A stretch of 58,604 nt of DNA from an uncultured Pirellula sp. (GTDB taxonomy: Bacteria > Planctomycetota > Planctomycetia > Pirellulales > Pirellulaceae). Of the stretch, positions 15,727 through 27,100 are shown in pieces (position 1 is the stretch's first letter; each line of letters starts with the position of its first letter). The translations under genes and the position numbers were made by a program. The stretch lies in the NCBI GenBank assembly GCA_903892355.1, contig CAITIE010000003.1:1-58604 (forward strand), in the 5' to 3' direction. The notes under the pieces were generated by a model. The model was given only the letters and a program-made list of their open reading frames with translations. It was not told the origin of the DNA and made no database searches.

Positions 15727-17550
15727 GGCTGAGAGCAAATTCCACTCAGGCCGAAGCTTTTCGACCAACCTACAGCGGTGCCATTGCGTCACGGCTCCCA
15801 GCTCTCCCAGCGGTTTGTACTGGACGATAAATCGCCGCGAAGGAAGTCCTTCGAAGGTCGCATTCTTTGCCGTTTCCAACTGCACCCTCAAACGCTCTCG
15901 TAAATTTATCGTCTCACCGACGAACAGGTAGCGACGCCCATTTCCTCCCGTATCCTCCGTCCCGATGGAATAGAGAGCTGACGAATCGGGGATCCCCTCC
16001 AACTCCAAACGATCCGCCGAAATGCCTTCGATGCGATCCCAATCGAACGCATCAACGCCGCCGCCCGTTTCCGCTGCGTTTGACGCTTGCACTCCCGCCA
16101 AAGCTCGCCGCATTAAAAGCGATCCCCAGCGATACTCGAGCGAACTTCGTCCTGGTGCGTGATCGGCAGCGAGCCGGTCGAACTGCTCTGTCAAGCGCGG
16201 TTCACACAGGATTTCATCGAGATCCGCAAGGTACGCATCGGCAACTCGACGCCACGCGATCTCCGAGGCGTGCAGATAGCGATCGAGTTCACTCCATTTC
16301 GGAACCATCAATTGCTCGCTGGAAATCTCCATACCGATCAATTTCCCAGATTTCCGCAATCGGAGCAGGAATCGGTTGCGTTCCGCATTGCTTCCAGGAA
16401 TTCCCAATGAATCGCATGTCTTTTGGAACGCTTCGTTCAAGAAGGGATCCACAATCACTCGGTCCGGACTAGCACCGCGATGGGATTCTTGGAAGGCTAT
16501 GAGCAATTGTTCGCTTTCGCTTAATAGTTCCTCCGGAAATGGTAGCATCGGAGAAGCAGGGGGCCTTCTAGTCCGTTTTCTCGCTGTGCTTCCACTGCCC
16601 TCACCCGTTCGTTGCTTTCCATCCTTGGTTGATGGCGCGCTGACTTTCGGTTCCGGTGCCCCTTCGAGCATCTCACCGAGCAATACGCGACTCAATCGAT
16701 CCGTACCCAACTGAGCATACTCGTTCGACAAATCGTACCCGAGGTAATTGCGACCCAACTTCTTGGCAACGACCAACGTCGAAGCGCTTCCCGAGAACGG
16801 GTCCATAACGATATCCTTTGGATTGGAACTGACCCGAATGATCCTACCTAAAAGTTGTTCGGGCATTTGGCACCCATGGAAACCAGCCCGTTCTTTGAAT
16901 GTCCCTGCAACCCGAGGAAAGTACCACACGTCTTCATTGGGGGTGAGGCCCTCGGTGCAGTCCTGCGGTCGCAGAATCCAAGTATCATCAGGATTTCGGC
17001 CTTTCGGATTCGCCCTCGCATCCGCATAGACCAACTGCCGTGCCGACGGAACAGCAATGTCCGCGGCGTTGTACGTAAATCGCTTCGGATTCTTTACAAA
17101 ATAAAAGAGGTGCGCATGAGAACGAGTGAATTTGGATTTGCAGTTCACACCGAACGTGTAGTACCAAACGATCCAACTTCGGCACTGAAAACCGACCTCT
17201 TGTGCGATCAGTTTCAACTCCGCGGCATACTCATCACCGATCGCAAGCCAAAACGTTCCTGAGGCGTCTAAAACCCGGTACACTTCGGTCATCCACGCCT
17301 TGCTCCAAGCCAAATACTGCTCGCGTTCCATGGAGTCCTTGTAGACGTCGTACTCGTACCCGATGTTAAAGGGTGGATCCGCGAACACCAACTGCAACGA
17401 CTCACCGGGTAACTCGCGCATTCGCGAGACGCAATCACCTTGATGGATTGCATTGAGCATCGCATCGGGAATCAGCCTCACAGCTTCACTGCCCAAATCC
17501 AGACCGGGCTCACTGCCGGATTCATTGCCAGGTTCGACGGCCGTTGTCAT
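15721..17550 (-). CDS. DNA methyltransferase fused to a GIY-YIG-like domain
   Basis: A 609-residue protein. Residues about 30-290 form a beta-class N4/N6 DNA methyltransferase: motif IV DPPF at 58-61 precedes the SAM-binding motif I DPFSGSAS (250-257), with NYLGYDLSNEY following. A basic low-complexity linker (about 300-335) leads to a helical region I do not recognise (about 340-480). The C-terminus (about 525-607) looks like GIY-YIG: ALYSIG (525-530), YLFVGETINLRERL (541-554), E597 and PEWN ending at N604, so the Tyr, Arg, Glu and Asn positions of the nuclease are filled. ATG 17550 is preferred to an upstream TTG. No separate restriction gene is nearby. The methyltransferase call is secure; nuclease activity is inferred. 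Confidence 0.9.
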   Translation of the reverse strand: MTTAVEPGNESGSEPGLDLGSEAVRLIPDAMLNAIHQGDCVSRMRELPGESLQLVFADPPFNIGYEYDVYKDSMEREQYLAWSKAWMTEVYRVLDASGTFWLAIGDEYAAELKLIAQEVGFQCRSWIVWYYTFGVNCKSKFTRSHAHLFYFVKNPKRFTYNAADIAVPSARQLVYADARANPKGRNPDDTWILRPQDCTEGLTPNEDVWYFPRVAGTFKERAGFHGCQMPEQLLGRIIRVSSNPKDIVMDPFSGSASTLVVAKKLGRNYLGYDLSNEYAQLGTDRLSRVLLGEMLEGAPEPKVSAPSTKDGKQRTGEGSGSTARKRTRRPPASPMLPFPEELLSESEQLLIAFQESHRGASPDRVIVDPFLNEAFQKTCDSLGIPGSNAERNRFLLRLRKSGKLIGMEISSEQLMVPKWSELDRYLHASEIAWRRVADAYLADLDEILCEPRLTEQFDRLAADHAPGRSSLEYRWGSLLMRRALAGVQASNAAETGGGVDAFDWDRIEGISADRLELEGIPDSSALYSIGTEDTGGNGRRYLFVGETINLRERLRVQLETAKNATFEGLPSRRFIVQYKPLGELGAVTQWHRCRLVEKLRPEWNLLSAP

Positions 17551-17673
17551 AGCATTCCTCTTCGCATTCCTCGCTGCACGACTGGTCGTATTCCACAATC
17601 AGCCTCGATTCAACGAGGTCTCACCCGACATTCGTTATTGCAAAAACAGTTTTTGAACGATTCGCTGATGGGC

Positions 17674-19638
17674 CTACGACTCCTCGTCGCTTCGAAGCTT
17701 TGCCAGGACGCTGAAATCTTCGAGGGTCGAGGTATCCTGGGCTGATTCTTTGCCAGCAGCGATATCGCGGAGCAAGCGTCGCATGATTTTACCACTCCGA
17801 GTTTTAGGCAAAGAGGTCGTGAATCGAACCTCATCGGGAACGGCCAACGCCCCAATCTCTTTCCGCACGTGCTTCTTGAGCTCATCCCGCATAGCATCGC
17901 TGGGCTCGTGGTTTTTTAAGGTCACAAAAACCGCGATCCCTTGACCCTTGATCTCGTCCGGTCGCCCAACTGCAGCGGCTTCGGCGACCGATGGATGGCT
18001 GACCAAGGCGCTTTCGATTTCGATGGTGCTAAGTCGATGTCCGGAAACATTGATGACGTCGTCGATGCGTCCCATGATCCAATAGTACCCATCTTCATCG
18101 CGGCGAGAATTGTCACCGGTCAAGTACATATGGGGCACTTTGCCCCAATAGGCTTCCTGATACCGCTGGTCATCGCCCCAAATCCCTCGGAGCATGCCCG
18201 GCCAAGGCTTCTCGATGCATAGCATTCCACCTTCGTTAGTACCGACATCGGTCAAATCCGAGTGAAGGATGCGGGGGACAATTCCGGGCATCGGACGGGT
18301 GCAGGAACCGGGCTTGCATGCGATCGCTCCTGGGAGTGGAGACATCATGATTCCACCCGTCTCCGTCTGCCACCATGTATCGACGATGGGGCAGCGGCCG
18401 CCACCAATCTTTTCGTAGTACCACATCCACGCTTCCGGATTGATCCCTTCGCCGACGCTACCGAGCAGCCTCAACGAGGACAGATCGTGTTTGTCGACAT
18501 GGTGATCACCCCACTTGATGAAAGCGCGAATCGCCGTGGGCGCGGTGTACAAGATCGAGACTTTGTACCGCTCGATGATATCCCAGAACCTATCCTCCTC
18601 AGGCCAATTCGGAGCTCCCTCGTAAAGGACTTGGGTTGCCCCCGCCGAAAGAGGTCCGTAAACAATGTAACTGTGGCCGGTGATCCAACCGCAATCCGCA
18701 GTGCACCAAAAAATATCTTCATCGCGATAATCGAACACCCATTGGAAGGTCCGCTTCGCGTACAAATTGTATCCACCCATGGTATGCCGAACCCCCTTCG
18801 GCTTTCCGGTCGAACCACTGGTGTAAAGGATAAAAAGAGAGTCCTCGCTATCGAGTGGTACCGCGGGGAAATCGCAGGTCTCTTTGCTGACCAATTCATG
18901 CCACCAAACATCGCGTCCTGAACTCATAGGAGGGTTTTTGTTGACGCGCTGAAGTACCACGCAGTGCTCCACCGATGGACTTTTTGCCAACGCCTCGTCG
19001 ACCGTCTGTTTGAGATTGAGAACCTTACCTCGCCTCCAGCCTCCATCAGCGGTGATGATCAATTTGGCTTGTGCATCGTTGTTCCGATCCGCGATCGCCT
19101 CGGCGCTAAATCCACCGAAGATCACCGAATGGATAGCGCCGATCCGAGCGCATGCCAACATCGCAACAGGGAGTTCAGGAACCATCGGCATGTAGATGCT
19201 GACTCGATCCCCTTTGCGAATCCCGAGACGATCAAGTGCGGCCGCAAACTTGCTGACATCCTCAAGCAATTGGGCATAGGTAATCGTTCGCTTATCGCCT
19301 GGTTCACCTTCCCAGAAAAAAGCAACTCGCTCTCCCCGGCCTGCCCGAACATGCGCATCGAGACAGTTGTAGGAGACGTTGGTCTTGCCACCCACGAACC
19401 ACTTCGCGAACGGCTCATTCCATTCCAAGCATTGCGTATACGGTTCGAACCAATGCAAATGCGTTTTCGCTTGAGTGTCCCAAAACTTCACTGGGTCGGC
19501 GATCGACTCATCGTAGAGAGATTGGTACGCATCCATCGACCCGATAGCCGCTCGCGAGGAAAACTCAGCACTAGGCGGAAACACCCGCGTTTCATTCATC
19601 ACGTTAGCGATTTGCTTGGAAGTGTTCGGTGTGGTCAT
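17674..19638 (-). CDS. acs: Acetyl-coenzyme A synthetase
   Basis: AMP-forming acetate--CoA ligase, 654 residues, the usual length. The acyl-adenylate motif is [47 protein letters not shown] and the C-terminal [14 protein letters not shown] (the acetylatable lysine is in SGK) are all present. It activates acetate for entry into the TCA cycle. ATG 19638 gives the start MTTPNTSKQ; the upstream frame is not conserved. It is on the same strand as the isomerase-like gene and the E2 gene, but a 152-bp gap separates it from them, so a separate promoter is likely. Confidence 0.97.
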   Translation of the reverse strand: MTTPNTSKQIANVMNETRVFPPSAEFSSRAAIGSMDAYQSLYDESIADPVKFWDTQAKTHLHWFEPYTQCLEWNEPFAKWFVGGKTNVSYNCLDAHVRAGRGERVAFFWEGEPGDKRTITYAQLLEDVSKFAAALDRLGIRKGDRVSIYMPMVPELPVAMLACARIGAIHSVIFGGFSAEAIADRNNDAQAKLIITADGGWRRGKVLNLKQTVDEALAKSPSVEHCVVLQRVNKNPPMSSGRDVWWHELVSKETCDFPAVPLDSEDSLFILYTSGSTGKPKGVRHTMGGYNLYAKRTFQWVFDYRDEDIFWCTADCGWITGHSYIVYGPLSAGATQVLYEGAPNWPEEDRFWDIIERYKVSILYTAPTAIRAFIKWGDHHVDKHDLSSLRLLGSVGEGINPEAWMWYYEKIGGGRCPIVDTWWQTETGGIMMSPLPGAIACKPGSCTRPMPGIVPRILHSDLTDVGTNEGGMLCIEKPWPGMLRGIWGDDQRYQEAYWGKVPHMYLTGDNSRRDEDGYYWIMGRIDDVINVSGHRLSTIEIESALVSHPSVAEAAAVGRPDEIKGQGIAVFVTLKNHEPSDAMRDELKKHVRKEIGALAVPDEVRFTTSLPKTRSGKIMRRLLRDIAAGKESAQDTSTLEDFSVLAKLRSDEES

Positions 19639-19790
19639 GGAGAGTTGCTTCTGGGAGGGTGAGGAGAGGAAGGCCCAGCGATAAGCGAGCCGATTGTTGA
19701 AAGAAGTGCGACGAAACATGGATGACAAAACGAAGGAAACCTAGCCAGCAGATCCAAGGATCCAGCCACCCTGACCTCCTACCAGCGATT

Positions 19791-20711
19791 TCATACCGGC
19801 ATGAACTGAGCGAGATATCGGTAGCTTTGGGAAAGCGCGGAAATGCGATCGTCGAGGCTCTTCTCGTAGGCGCGATCTTCGACTTCGACGCACACGGGCC
19901 CCGTGTAGCCTGCATCCCCAAGCACCGAAAAGAAATTGCCCCAATCGATATCCCCAAGCCCCGGGATCTTGGGAAAATGGTATAGGTTTGGATGGGCAAA
20001 AATCCCGTGTTCGTTGAGCAGGTGCTGATCGACACGCACGTCTTTCGCGTGAACATGGAATATGCGATCGATGAAATCGCGGATTGGATTGAGGTAGTCC
20101 ATGTGCTGGAACACCATATGGGATGGGTCGTAGTTGAGCCCCAAATTTGGACTAGCTAGATCCGAAAACAAACGGCGCCACAGGACCGGTGACGTGGCGA
20201 GGTTCTTACCGCCGGGCCACTCGTCCGCTGTAAAAAACATCGGGCAGTTTTCGATGCCGATCTGTACGCCGAACTTTTCGGCTAAATCGACGATCGGTTT
20301 CCATGTCCGCAACATGCGAGGCCAGTTATCGTCGACACTCTTGGTGTGATCACGGCCGATGAATGTATTGACCCGGTGAATCCCTAACCTCGGAGCCGCG
20401 GAGATAACTTTTTTCAGATGCTCCACATTCCGTTCAGCTTCTTCTTCGGAATGGGACAAGCAATTCGGGTAGTAGCCCAATCCGCTGATGGCTACACCAT
20501 TTTCGTGAAGCGACGCTCGAACCGAGTTGATTTCATCATCGCTCAGATCGGCAACATCGAGATGCGTCACACCAGCATAGCGTCGGTCCGCTTTGCTCGG
20601 CGGCCAGCACATGATCTCAACGCACGAGTACCCAATATCACCTGCGAGCGAGACAACCTCGTCCAAGGTCAACTCGGGGACGATGGCGCTGACAAATCCC
20701 AATTGCATCAT
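19791..20711 (-). CDS. Sugar phosphate isomerase/epimerase family protein
   Basis: A 306-residue xylose-isomerase-like TIM barrel protein. It opens with [30 protein letters not shown]; metal-binding candidates are E in [11 protein letters not shown] in [13 protein letters not shown] in HVHAKD and E in VCVEVEDR, the usual family set. The exact sugar or inositol substrate cannot be told. Its start is 6 bp after the E2 stop codon, so it is almost certainly cotranscribed with sucB; such a pairing has no obvious metabolic explanation. Confidence 0.9.
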   Translation of the reverse strand: MMQLGFVSAIVPELTLDEVVSLAGDIGYSCVEIMCWPPSKADRRYAGVTHLDVADLSDDEINSVRASLHENGVAISGLGYYPNCLSHSEEEAERNVEHLKKVISAAPRLGIHRVNTFIGRDHTKSVDDNWPRMLRTWKPIVDLAEKFGVQIGIENCPMFFTADEWPGGKNLATSPVLWRRLFSDLASPNLGLNYDPSHMVFQHMDYLNPIRDFIDRIFHVHAKDVRVDQHLLNEHGIFAHPNLYHFPKIPGLGDIDWGNFFSVLGDAGYTGPVCVEVEDRAYEKSLDDRISALSQSYRYLAQFMPV

Positions 20712-20717
20712 AGGAAC

Positions 20718-22115
20718 CTATATTTCCAAGAACAAACGCGAAGGATCTTCGATCACTTCCTTGATCGTCTTGAGGAACGAGACGGCTTCCCGGCCATCGA
20801 TGATGCGATGATCGTACGTCAAAGCGACATACATCATCGGGCGAATGACCACTTGGCCGTTGAGCGCGATGGGACGTTCTTGGATCGCGTGCAAGCCAAG
20901 AATTCCGCTTTGGGGTGGATTGACGATCGGGGTCGACAACAGCGAACCGTAGATCCCGCCGTTGCTGATCGTGAACGTCCCTCCCTCCAAATCCTCGGGC
21001 ATGAGCTTGTTGGCCATGGCTCGCGTGGCATATTCGGAAATGGTTCGCTCGATGTCCGCAAAACTCATCCGCTCGACGTTTCGCAAAACGGGCACGACCA
21101 ATCCCTTGCCACCACCGATCGCAATCCCGATGTCATAGTAGTGGCGATAGACCACATTGTTTCCACGAATCTCAGCGTTCACCGAAGGATATCGCTTGAG
21201 CGCCTCACACGCCGCCTTCGCAAAGAACGACATGAAGCCCAATTTGACGCCATGCTTTTCATTGAAGGCATCGCGGTACTTGTTTCTCAATTGCATGACC
21301 GGTTGCATATCGATCTCATTGAACGTCGATAACAACGCCGCATTGTGTTGTGCTTGCACCAAACGCGTGGCGATTGTCCGACGAATCATGCTCATCGGCT
21401 TGATTTCTTCGCTGCGGTTCGGTGTTCCTTGCTGCAACCCCGTATTGTTCGGGCTCACGGTGGTCGGGCTCACGGTGGTCGGACTCACGGTGGTCGGACT
21501 CACGGTGGTCGTGGTAACTGCAGTCGGCACTGGCCGCGACGCAGGTTCGAGCGCGCCGCTGGTTGCGGCAGGTTTTGCAATAGGCGCTGCAGAAGCTGAC
21601 GCTGCAGAGGCTGGCGCTGCAGAGGCCGCTCGGGCCACATCTTCTTTGAGGACGCGCCCACCAGGGCCCGTCGCCGTTACCTCGTTGAGAGATACGTTTT
21701 GATCTTCCATCATCCTCTTCGCAGCGGGCATCACACGAGGAGAGCCCTCCGCCGGTGCGGTGGCTGCGGGTGCGGAAACCGAAGCAGTCGGTGCCGATGA
21801 GCCAGCCGGTGCCGATGAGCCAACCGGTGCCGATGAGACAGCCGGTCCCGTGGCACCGGTCGAAGCCGCAGCCCCTTTGGCCGATGGCTGAAACTCAGCG
21901 ATCACTTCTCCCACCGTCGCGAATTGATCGTTCGGCTTGAGGATCTTGACCAAATACCCATCCACCGGCGCGGATACTTGAACCGATGCCTTTTCCGTTT
22001 CTAGATCGACCAAGTCGGTTCCGGCGGAGACCCACTCTCCTTCCTTCTTGAGCCATTGGCTGATCTGGACTTCGGAAATACTTTCGCCGACGGCTGGAAC
22101 AACAATTTCGGTCAT
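20718..22115 (-). CDS. sucB: 2-oxoglutarate dehydrogenase E2 (dihydrolipoyl succinyltransferase)
   Basis: A 465-residue E2 subunit. The lipoyl domain (1-75) has the lipoylated lysine K42 in [10 protein letters not shown] peripheral-subunit-binding domain spans about 127-163 ([20 protein letters not shown]). The catalytic domain (about 235-465) ends with [12 protein letters not shown], giving H436 and D440. It transfers succinyl groups to CoA inside the oxoglutarate dehydrogenase complex. Both linkers contain tandem repeats at DNA level (GSSAP, and VSPTT four times). E1 (sucA) and E3 (lpd) are not adjacent. The TCA-cycle type (succinyl) is inferred from overall resemblance to SucB rather than AceF. 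Confidence 0.95.
   Translation of the reverse strand: MTEIVVPAVGESISEVQISQWLKKEGEWVSAGTDLVDLETEKASVQVSAPVDGYLVKILKPNDQFATVGEVIAEFQPSAKGAAASTGATGPAVSSAPVGSSAPAGSSAPTASVSAPAATAPAEGSPRVMPAAKRMMEDQNVSLNEVTATGPGGRVLKEDVARAASAAPASAASASAAPIAKPAATSGALEPASRPVPTAVTTTTVSPTTVSPTTVSPTTVSPNNTGLQQGTPNRSEEIKPMSMIRRTIATRLVQAQHNAALLSTFNEIDMQPVMQLRNKYRDAFNEKHGVKLGFMSFFAKAACEALKRYPSVNAEIRGNNVVYRHYYDIGIAIGGGKGLVVPVLRNVERMSFADIERTISEYATRAMANKLMPEDLEGGTFTISNGGIYGSLLSTPIVNPPQSGILGLHAIQERPIALNGQVVIRPMMYVALTYDHRIIDGREAVSFLKTIKEVIEDPSRLFLEI
21451..21510. repeat. 15-bp tandem repeat, four copies, in sucB linker
   Basis: Four consecutive copies of GGGCTCACGGTGGTC (copies 3 and 4 have A at position 3). In the minus-strand reading frame they encode repeated VSPTT in the Ala/Pro-type linker between the binding and catalytic domains. 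The frame is preserved. Confidence 0.95.
21585..21629. repeat. 15-bp imperfect tandem repeat, three copies, in sucB linker
   Basis: Three copies of CGCTGCAGARGCTGR with a few substitutions, encoding Ala/Ser-rich linker on the minus strand. Confidence 0.8.
21790..21843. repeat. 18-bp tandem repeat, three copies, in sucB linker
   Basis: Three copies of GGTGCCGATGAGCCAGCC with one to two changes, encoding the [12 protein letters not shown]-type linker after the lipoyl domain. Confidence 0.9.
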
Positions 22116-22406
22116 GGGACACTGAGGTTTTCGCGGAAGACTTTTCAGGAACAGGAACCCTTAGAATCATATCCCAAAGCCGCAAACCCTCCAACAGGCC
22201 CACCACACACTTCGAATCGAGACTCTCGCTCGATTTTCAACATTCGCTTACTTCTTCCCTCGCAATCGTCACACTTTCCGGACCCAATCCATCCCGCACT
22301 GAATCCGTTGGGGCTTTATCCCGTTAGGCGCTGCTCCATTCAGCAATGCCGGACTCCAGCATCCACCCAGCACTCCGGCGACAAACGCCTCAGAACCGCC
22401 AAACCA

Positions 22407-23519
22407 TTGAAAGCAACCTTGACGACCCCACCCCAAATCCCCCTACCCCAAATCCCCCCGCCCCAAATCCAAGGCTCAACGCTGCCACCCCCTCGCGTCC
22501 GACTTGGAAAATCCGACTTGATGGTTAGCCCTTTGGGACTGGGAACGTGGCCGATGGCTGGCTTGACCACCCTCGGCGCCGACGACGAACAGTCCGTCCT
22601 TACCATCCGACGGGCCATCGCGTTAGGGATCAACTTCATCGACACTGCGTACTCGTACGGGATCGACGGACGAAGCGACCGGGTTCTCGCAAAAGCGATC
22701 GCCGGTAGCTTAACGCCGCGTTCAGCGACAACCTGTTCAGCGACAACCTGTTCAGCGACAACCGACGCTCAAGGCCCAGCCCATGTGCCGGTGATCGCGA
22801 GCAAGGTCGGGGCCAGCTTAGACTCGCATGGCAAATGGCAGAACGATGCTCGCCCGGATCGGATGATCACCCAAGCTCGCGAAATCCTGGAGAGACTTGA
22901 ACTGGACCGCGTCGACTTGATGTACCTGCACGCCCCCGACCCTCAGGTACCCATCGAGGAATCCGCCGATGCGCTTCGCGAAATCCAAAACCGAGGCTGG
23001 GCGCGCTGGCTCGGGGTAAGCAATGTCTCCTCGTCTCAAGCCGAAACGATTTTTGCTCGATGCCCATTTGTCGCAATCCAAACCCATTTCAACATGCTTC
23101 AGCCGCAAAGCGTCCAGCAACTTCGTAACTTCTGTCGGGCGAATACGGTCTCGATGGTGACCTATTGGGCTCTGATGAAAGGGATTCTTGCCGGTACAAT
23201 GCCCCGCGAACACCGTTTCGACCCCGCGGACCGAAGGCTCAACTACCCTATTTACCGCGGTGAAAAATGGGAATTGGCCCAACAATTCCTCGATGAACTC
23301 CGCCGAATCGCTGCCGAGCAGAAGATTAGCGTTGCCCAACTAGTGCTCGCCTGGAACATCGCCCAACCCGGGATCGATGTCACGCTGGTCGGGGCCAAGC
23401 GACCGTCGCAGATCGAAGAAACCGCCGTCGCCATGAATTTTCCCCTTTCATCCGCAATGGAACAAGAAATCTCGGCTTTAGCCAAACGATTCGCCTCTGC
23501 CACCGATTGGACCCGATGA
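22407..23519 (+). CDS. Aldo/keto reductase
   Basis: An NAD(P)H-dependent oxidoreductase of the AKR superfamily. It opens with RLGKSDLMVSPLGLGTWPM and the catalytic residues D and Y appear in FIDTAYSYG, K in VIASKVG and H in YLHAPDP; LGVSNVSS and VGAKRPSQIEET bind cofactor. The start is unresolved. The only ATG (22521) would cut off the conserved RLGKSDL hairpin; TTG 22407 or TTG 22419 retain it and give a proline-rich leader encoded by a 15-bp repeat. I used TTG 22407. The insert SATTCSATTCSATT (22721-22765) is another 15-bp array. The gene is divergent from sucB (291-bp gap with no recognised signal). Confidence 0.85.
   Translation: MKATLTTPPQIPLPQIPPPQIQGSTLPPPRVRLGKSDLMVSPLGLGTWPMAGLTTLGADDEQSVLTIRRAIALGINFIDTAYSYGIDGRSDRVLAKAIAGSLTPRSATTCSATTCSATTDAQGPAHVPVIASKVGASLDSHGKWQNDARPDRMITQAREILERLELDRVDLMYLHAPDPQVPIEESADALREIQNRGWARWLGVSNVSSSQAETIFARCPFVAIQTHFNMLQPQSVQQLRNFCRANTVSMVTYWALMKGILAGTMPREHRFDPADRRLNYPIYRGEKWELAQQFLDELRRIAAEQKISVAQLVLAWNIAQPGIDVTLVGAKRPSQIEETAVAMNFPLSSAMEQEISALAKRFASATDWTR
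22431..22470. repeat. 15-bp spaced CCCCAAATCC repeat, three copies
   Basis: CCCCAAATCC recurs at 22431, 22446 and 22461, exactly 15 bp apart. It falls at the presumed N-terminus of the aldo/keto reductase and would encode PPQIP-type repeats. Confidence 0.85.
22721..22765. repeat. 15-bp tandem repeat, three copies, in aldo/keto reductase
   Basis: Three copies of TTCAGCGACAACCTG (last one ends CCGA), adding SATTC units in an external loop of the reductase without changing frame. Confidence 0.95.
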
Positions 23520-24185
23520 TTCGAACAAGCCCGATCCGTTCCGCATCCCCATAGATAACAAGGAGTTACGGCCAAGCAAACCGCTTCCCAAGCTCGCGTC
23601 TAAGCTACTAGAGTGCCATTTTGGTAGTAATTTCCAAAAATCCCCCCATTTTCCATCCAACTGGCCTTTCTGGGGCGTGCGACCTCGCTACACTATGCGA
23701 CGTGGATGAGGGCAAAGTTCTGCAGATTGTCGTACGACCGCTGCATTTGTTTGCGTTGCTCGCTCTTTCTTTGGCCTTTTGGGGGACGTACTTTGGACAG
23801 TTTTTTTGCCGTTCACTGTCTCCCAACCGTTTCTGTTTTCCGGCAATTCACTCCATGGTGTCCACCCGTGGTTGGACACTGCCAGACCCCAAAGAGCAGC
23901 GCCCTGAAACGCTTTACCTTGCCACTTCGCACCACGGAATCTCAGTCCGCGGTAGGGCTTCAGTACTCGTTGCGATCCAAGTTCCCATTCGGCATGCCGA
24001 TCGATTTTTGGGGGCGTTCGGGTCCGTTGCCCCACAATCCGACGTTTGCCGCGTCGGTGCCCAAGGCTCGAGGGACGAATTGATGACGTCGCCGTTGATT
24101 CGGCTCACCAATCAATCTGCTCCCACCAAATCCACCCAATCCATCATTCTCAATCCGCGTCACTTTTAACCAGCGTTAGTCTCCT
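23520..24185. other. Gene-poor region upstream of rpoB
   Basis: About 670 bp without a convincing gene. An open frame at 23621-24169 has no recognisable domain and cysteine/histidine-rich, non-planctomycete-like composition. The rpoB promoter should lie here; TACACT at about 23692 could be a -10 box but no good -35 accompanies it. Ribosomal protein genes rplK, rplA, rplJ and rplL, normally just upstream of rpoB, are not present. Confidence 0.6.
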
Positions 24186-27100
24186 ATGGCAACATCCTCA
24201 AAGCGACGACTCCAAACCAGCCAAACGCGTGTTTTCGGGTCTGGCCGCAGCCAATTTCCTATCCCGAATTTGACCGCGCTTCAAACGGCATCCTACGAAG
24301 CCTTTCTCCAGGAAGACATTCCTTCGGACAAGCGAAAGAATCAGGGGCTTGAAGCTGTGTTCCGGGAAATTTTCCCGATCAGCAGCTACGACAGTACGGT
24401 TTCGCTCGAGTACCTTCGGTTTGAGTTGGGCAAGCCCCGATACACGCCCGAAGAGTGTCGGCAACTCCGCTTGACCTATGGCAAGCCACTCAAGGTCTGG
24501 CTGCGGCTTAACCGCGAGCAGCCACTCGAGGAAGAAGTGTATCTCGGTGATATTCCTGTGATGCTCGGGGGTGGTGAGTTCATCATCAACGGTGCAGAGC
24601 GGGTTGTAGTCAGCCAGTTGCACCGATCGCCTGGAGTGGATTTCGTTGAGGAATCCGAAGGCACATCCGATCGCAAGCTTCCATCCTGCCGCGTGATTCC
24701 AGAGCGTGGTAGCTGGATTGAAATCAACGTTACCAAGAAAGACTCGTTGTCGGTTCGGATCGACCAGTCGGGCAAATTTTCGGTCATCACTTTGTTGCGA
24801 GCGATGTCGCCCAAGCTCAGCACGGACACCGATTTGCTGAGCGCCTTCTACGAGATCAAGACCGAAAAGATCACGGATGGGCGAAGCATCATCAAGGTCG
24901 AGAACAAGATTGCGTGCGACGACGTTGTTTTTCCACCCGAGCATGAACGGGCGGGTGAGATCGTTATTGAAGCTGGTCAGAAGATCAGCAAAGCAGTCGC
25001 AGAGACGATTTGCACCTGCGGCGTAAAGTCGGTCGAAGTGATGGAAGCTCCCAAATTTCCTTACATTCTCAACTCAATGGCGGAAGACAACACCAGCAGC
25101 CACGAAGAAGCGTTGCTGCGGATTTACCAACGGCTTCGGCCGGGCAATCCGCCAGCCTTAGAAAAAGCCAGGCTGCTCTTTCACGAGAAGTTCTTCGACA
25201 TCAATCGCTATCGATTGGGTCGAGTCGGCCGATTCCGCGTCAACCGAAAACTGGGGTTGAATGTTCCCGAAGACGAGATGGCGCTTCGCCCCGAAGACCT
25301 GATGGCCTCGATCCGCTACTTGATCAACTTGTTCGACACTGAGACCGATGCTCGATTTGACGACATCGACCATTTGGGCAATCGCAGACTGCGAACGATC
25401 GACGAACTCGCGTGCGAGGAACTCCGCAAAGGCTTCCTCAAGCTTCGTCGCACGGTCCAAGAGCGGATGAGTTTGAAGGAAGTCGAAGACATGACGCCGC
25501 GGTCGTTGGTCAACCCAAAGAGCATCAGCGCTGCCATCGAGTACTTCTTTGGACGTGGTGAGCTCTCGCAGGTCGTCGACCAAACCAACCCGCTTTCTCA
25601 GCTGACGCACGAACGTCGCCTTTCGGCTCTTGGGCCTGGCGGATTGAACCGAAAGCGTGCTGGTTTTGAAGTTCGCGACGTGCACATTTCTCACTACGGT
25701 CGTATCTGCCCGATTGAGACCCCTGAAGGTACCAACATCGGACTGATCAGCTCCCTGTCGATCTATGCAGGAGTTGATGAGTATGGGTTCTTGGTAACAC
25801 CTTATCGTAAGGTTCTAGGGGGCAAGGTCAGCGATGAAGTCCTGTGGCTTCGCGCCGACGAAGAGTCCGATGCATACATTGCACCAGCAGACTTGGCGGT
25901 GAAAGACTCCGCCCTCGTTCCAGGACCGGGCTTGATCGCTCGCCACCGAAGCGACTTTGAAATCGTTGCACCGGAAGTGGTCCAGTACATGGACATTTCG
26001 CCTTGTCAGATGATCGGGGTCTCTGCGGGCTTGATTCCGTTCCTGGAGCATGACGACGCGAACCGCGCACTGATGGGTTCCAACATGCAACGGCAAGCGG
26101 TTCCGCTGCTGGTCGCGGAACCACCGATCGTCGGTACCGGTCTCGAAAAAGAAGTCGCCGCCAACAGTTCCATGGTGGTGCGAGCTCGACGCGCCGGCAA
26201 AGTTACCTTTGTCGATGCCACTCGAATCGAAATCGGCAACGATATTTACCACCTGAAGAAGTACCAAGGGCTCAACGAGCGTACTTGCCTCAACCAACGT
26301 CCGATCATCAACATCGGGGACAAGGTTGAGAAAGGTCAGATCATCGCCGATGGTGCTTCGACGCACCTCGGAGAATTGGCTCTCGGTCGCAACGTCCTTG
26401 TAGGCTTCATGTCGTTCGATGGATTCAACTACGAAGACGCGATCATCATCAGCGAAGAGTTGGTGAAACAAGACGTCTACACTTCGATCCACATCGAAGA
26501 GTTTGACGTCGAAATCCGCGAAACCAAACTCGGACGGGAAGAGTTCACGCGAGACATTCCAAACGTCAGCGAAAAAGCACTTCGCAATTTGGATGAGTCG
26601 GGTATCGTCAACGTCGGTACCTATGTTCGACCCGGTGATATCCTCGTGGGTAAGGTTTCGCCAAAGAGCAAGACCGAACTAACGCCAGAAGAAAAGCTGC
26701 TCCACGCCATTTTCGGACGAGCCGGTGAAGACGTTAAGAACGACTCCCTCGAAGTCAGCTCGGGCGTCGAAGGTATTGTCATAGACACCCAGAAGTTCTC
26801 TCGCCGTATGAGCCTCTCGGAAGAAGAGCGAAAGAACTTTGAACGGGATCTCAAGCAAGTTGAAACGGAAGGGAACAAGGAAATCTCGAACGCTTTCGCA
26901 GCGTTCGCAGAGGAACTGGAGAAAGCCATCGGTGGGAAACTCACCGATGAAGACGGGACGCCGTTGACCGGTGGCCAAGACCCCAAGTACATCGCAGAAA
27001 AGGCGCAAACCTTCAACTTGTCGAGGTTGTTGAACCGGCTCGATTCAGGACTCCACGCCGAAGTGAAGAAGGTTTACAAGAACCTTTGGCCTTCGGTCGA

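Noticed and set aside
21451-21510. Repeat array as a CRISPR
   Set aside because: Units are directly adjacent with no spacers and encode a protein linker in frame.
23621-24169. Open frame of 182 codons upstream of rpoB
   Set aside because: No domain, no ribosome-binding site, atypical composition (many Cys/His/Ser, frequent short hydrophobic bits) and an equally long frame on the opposite strand.
25545-25700. Possible rifampicin-resistant rpoB
   Set aside because: Positions equivalent to D516, H526 and S531 are wild type; other substitutions in the pocket are lineage differences without known effect.
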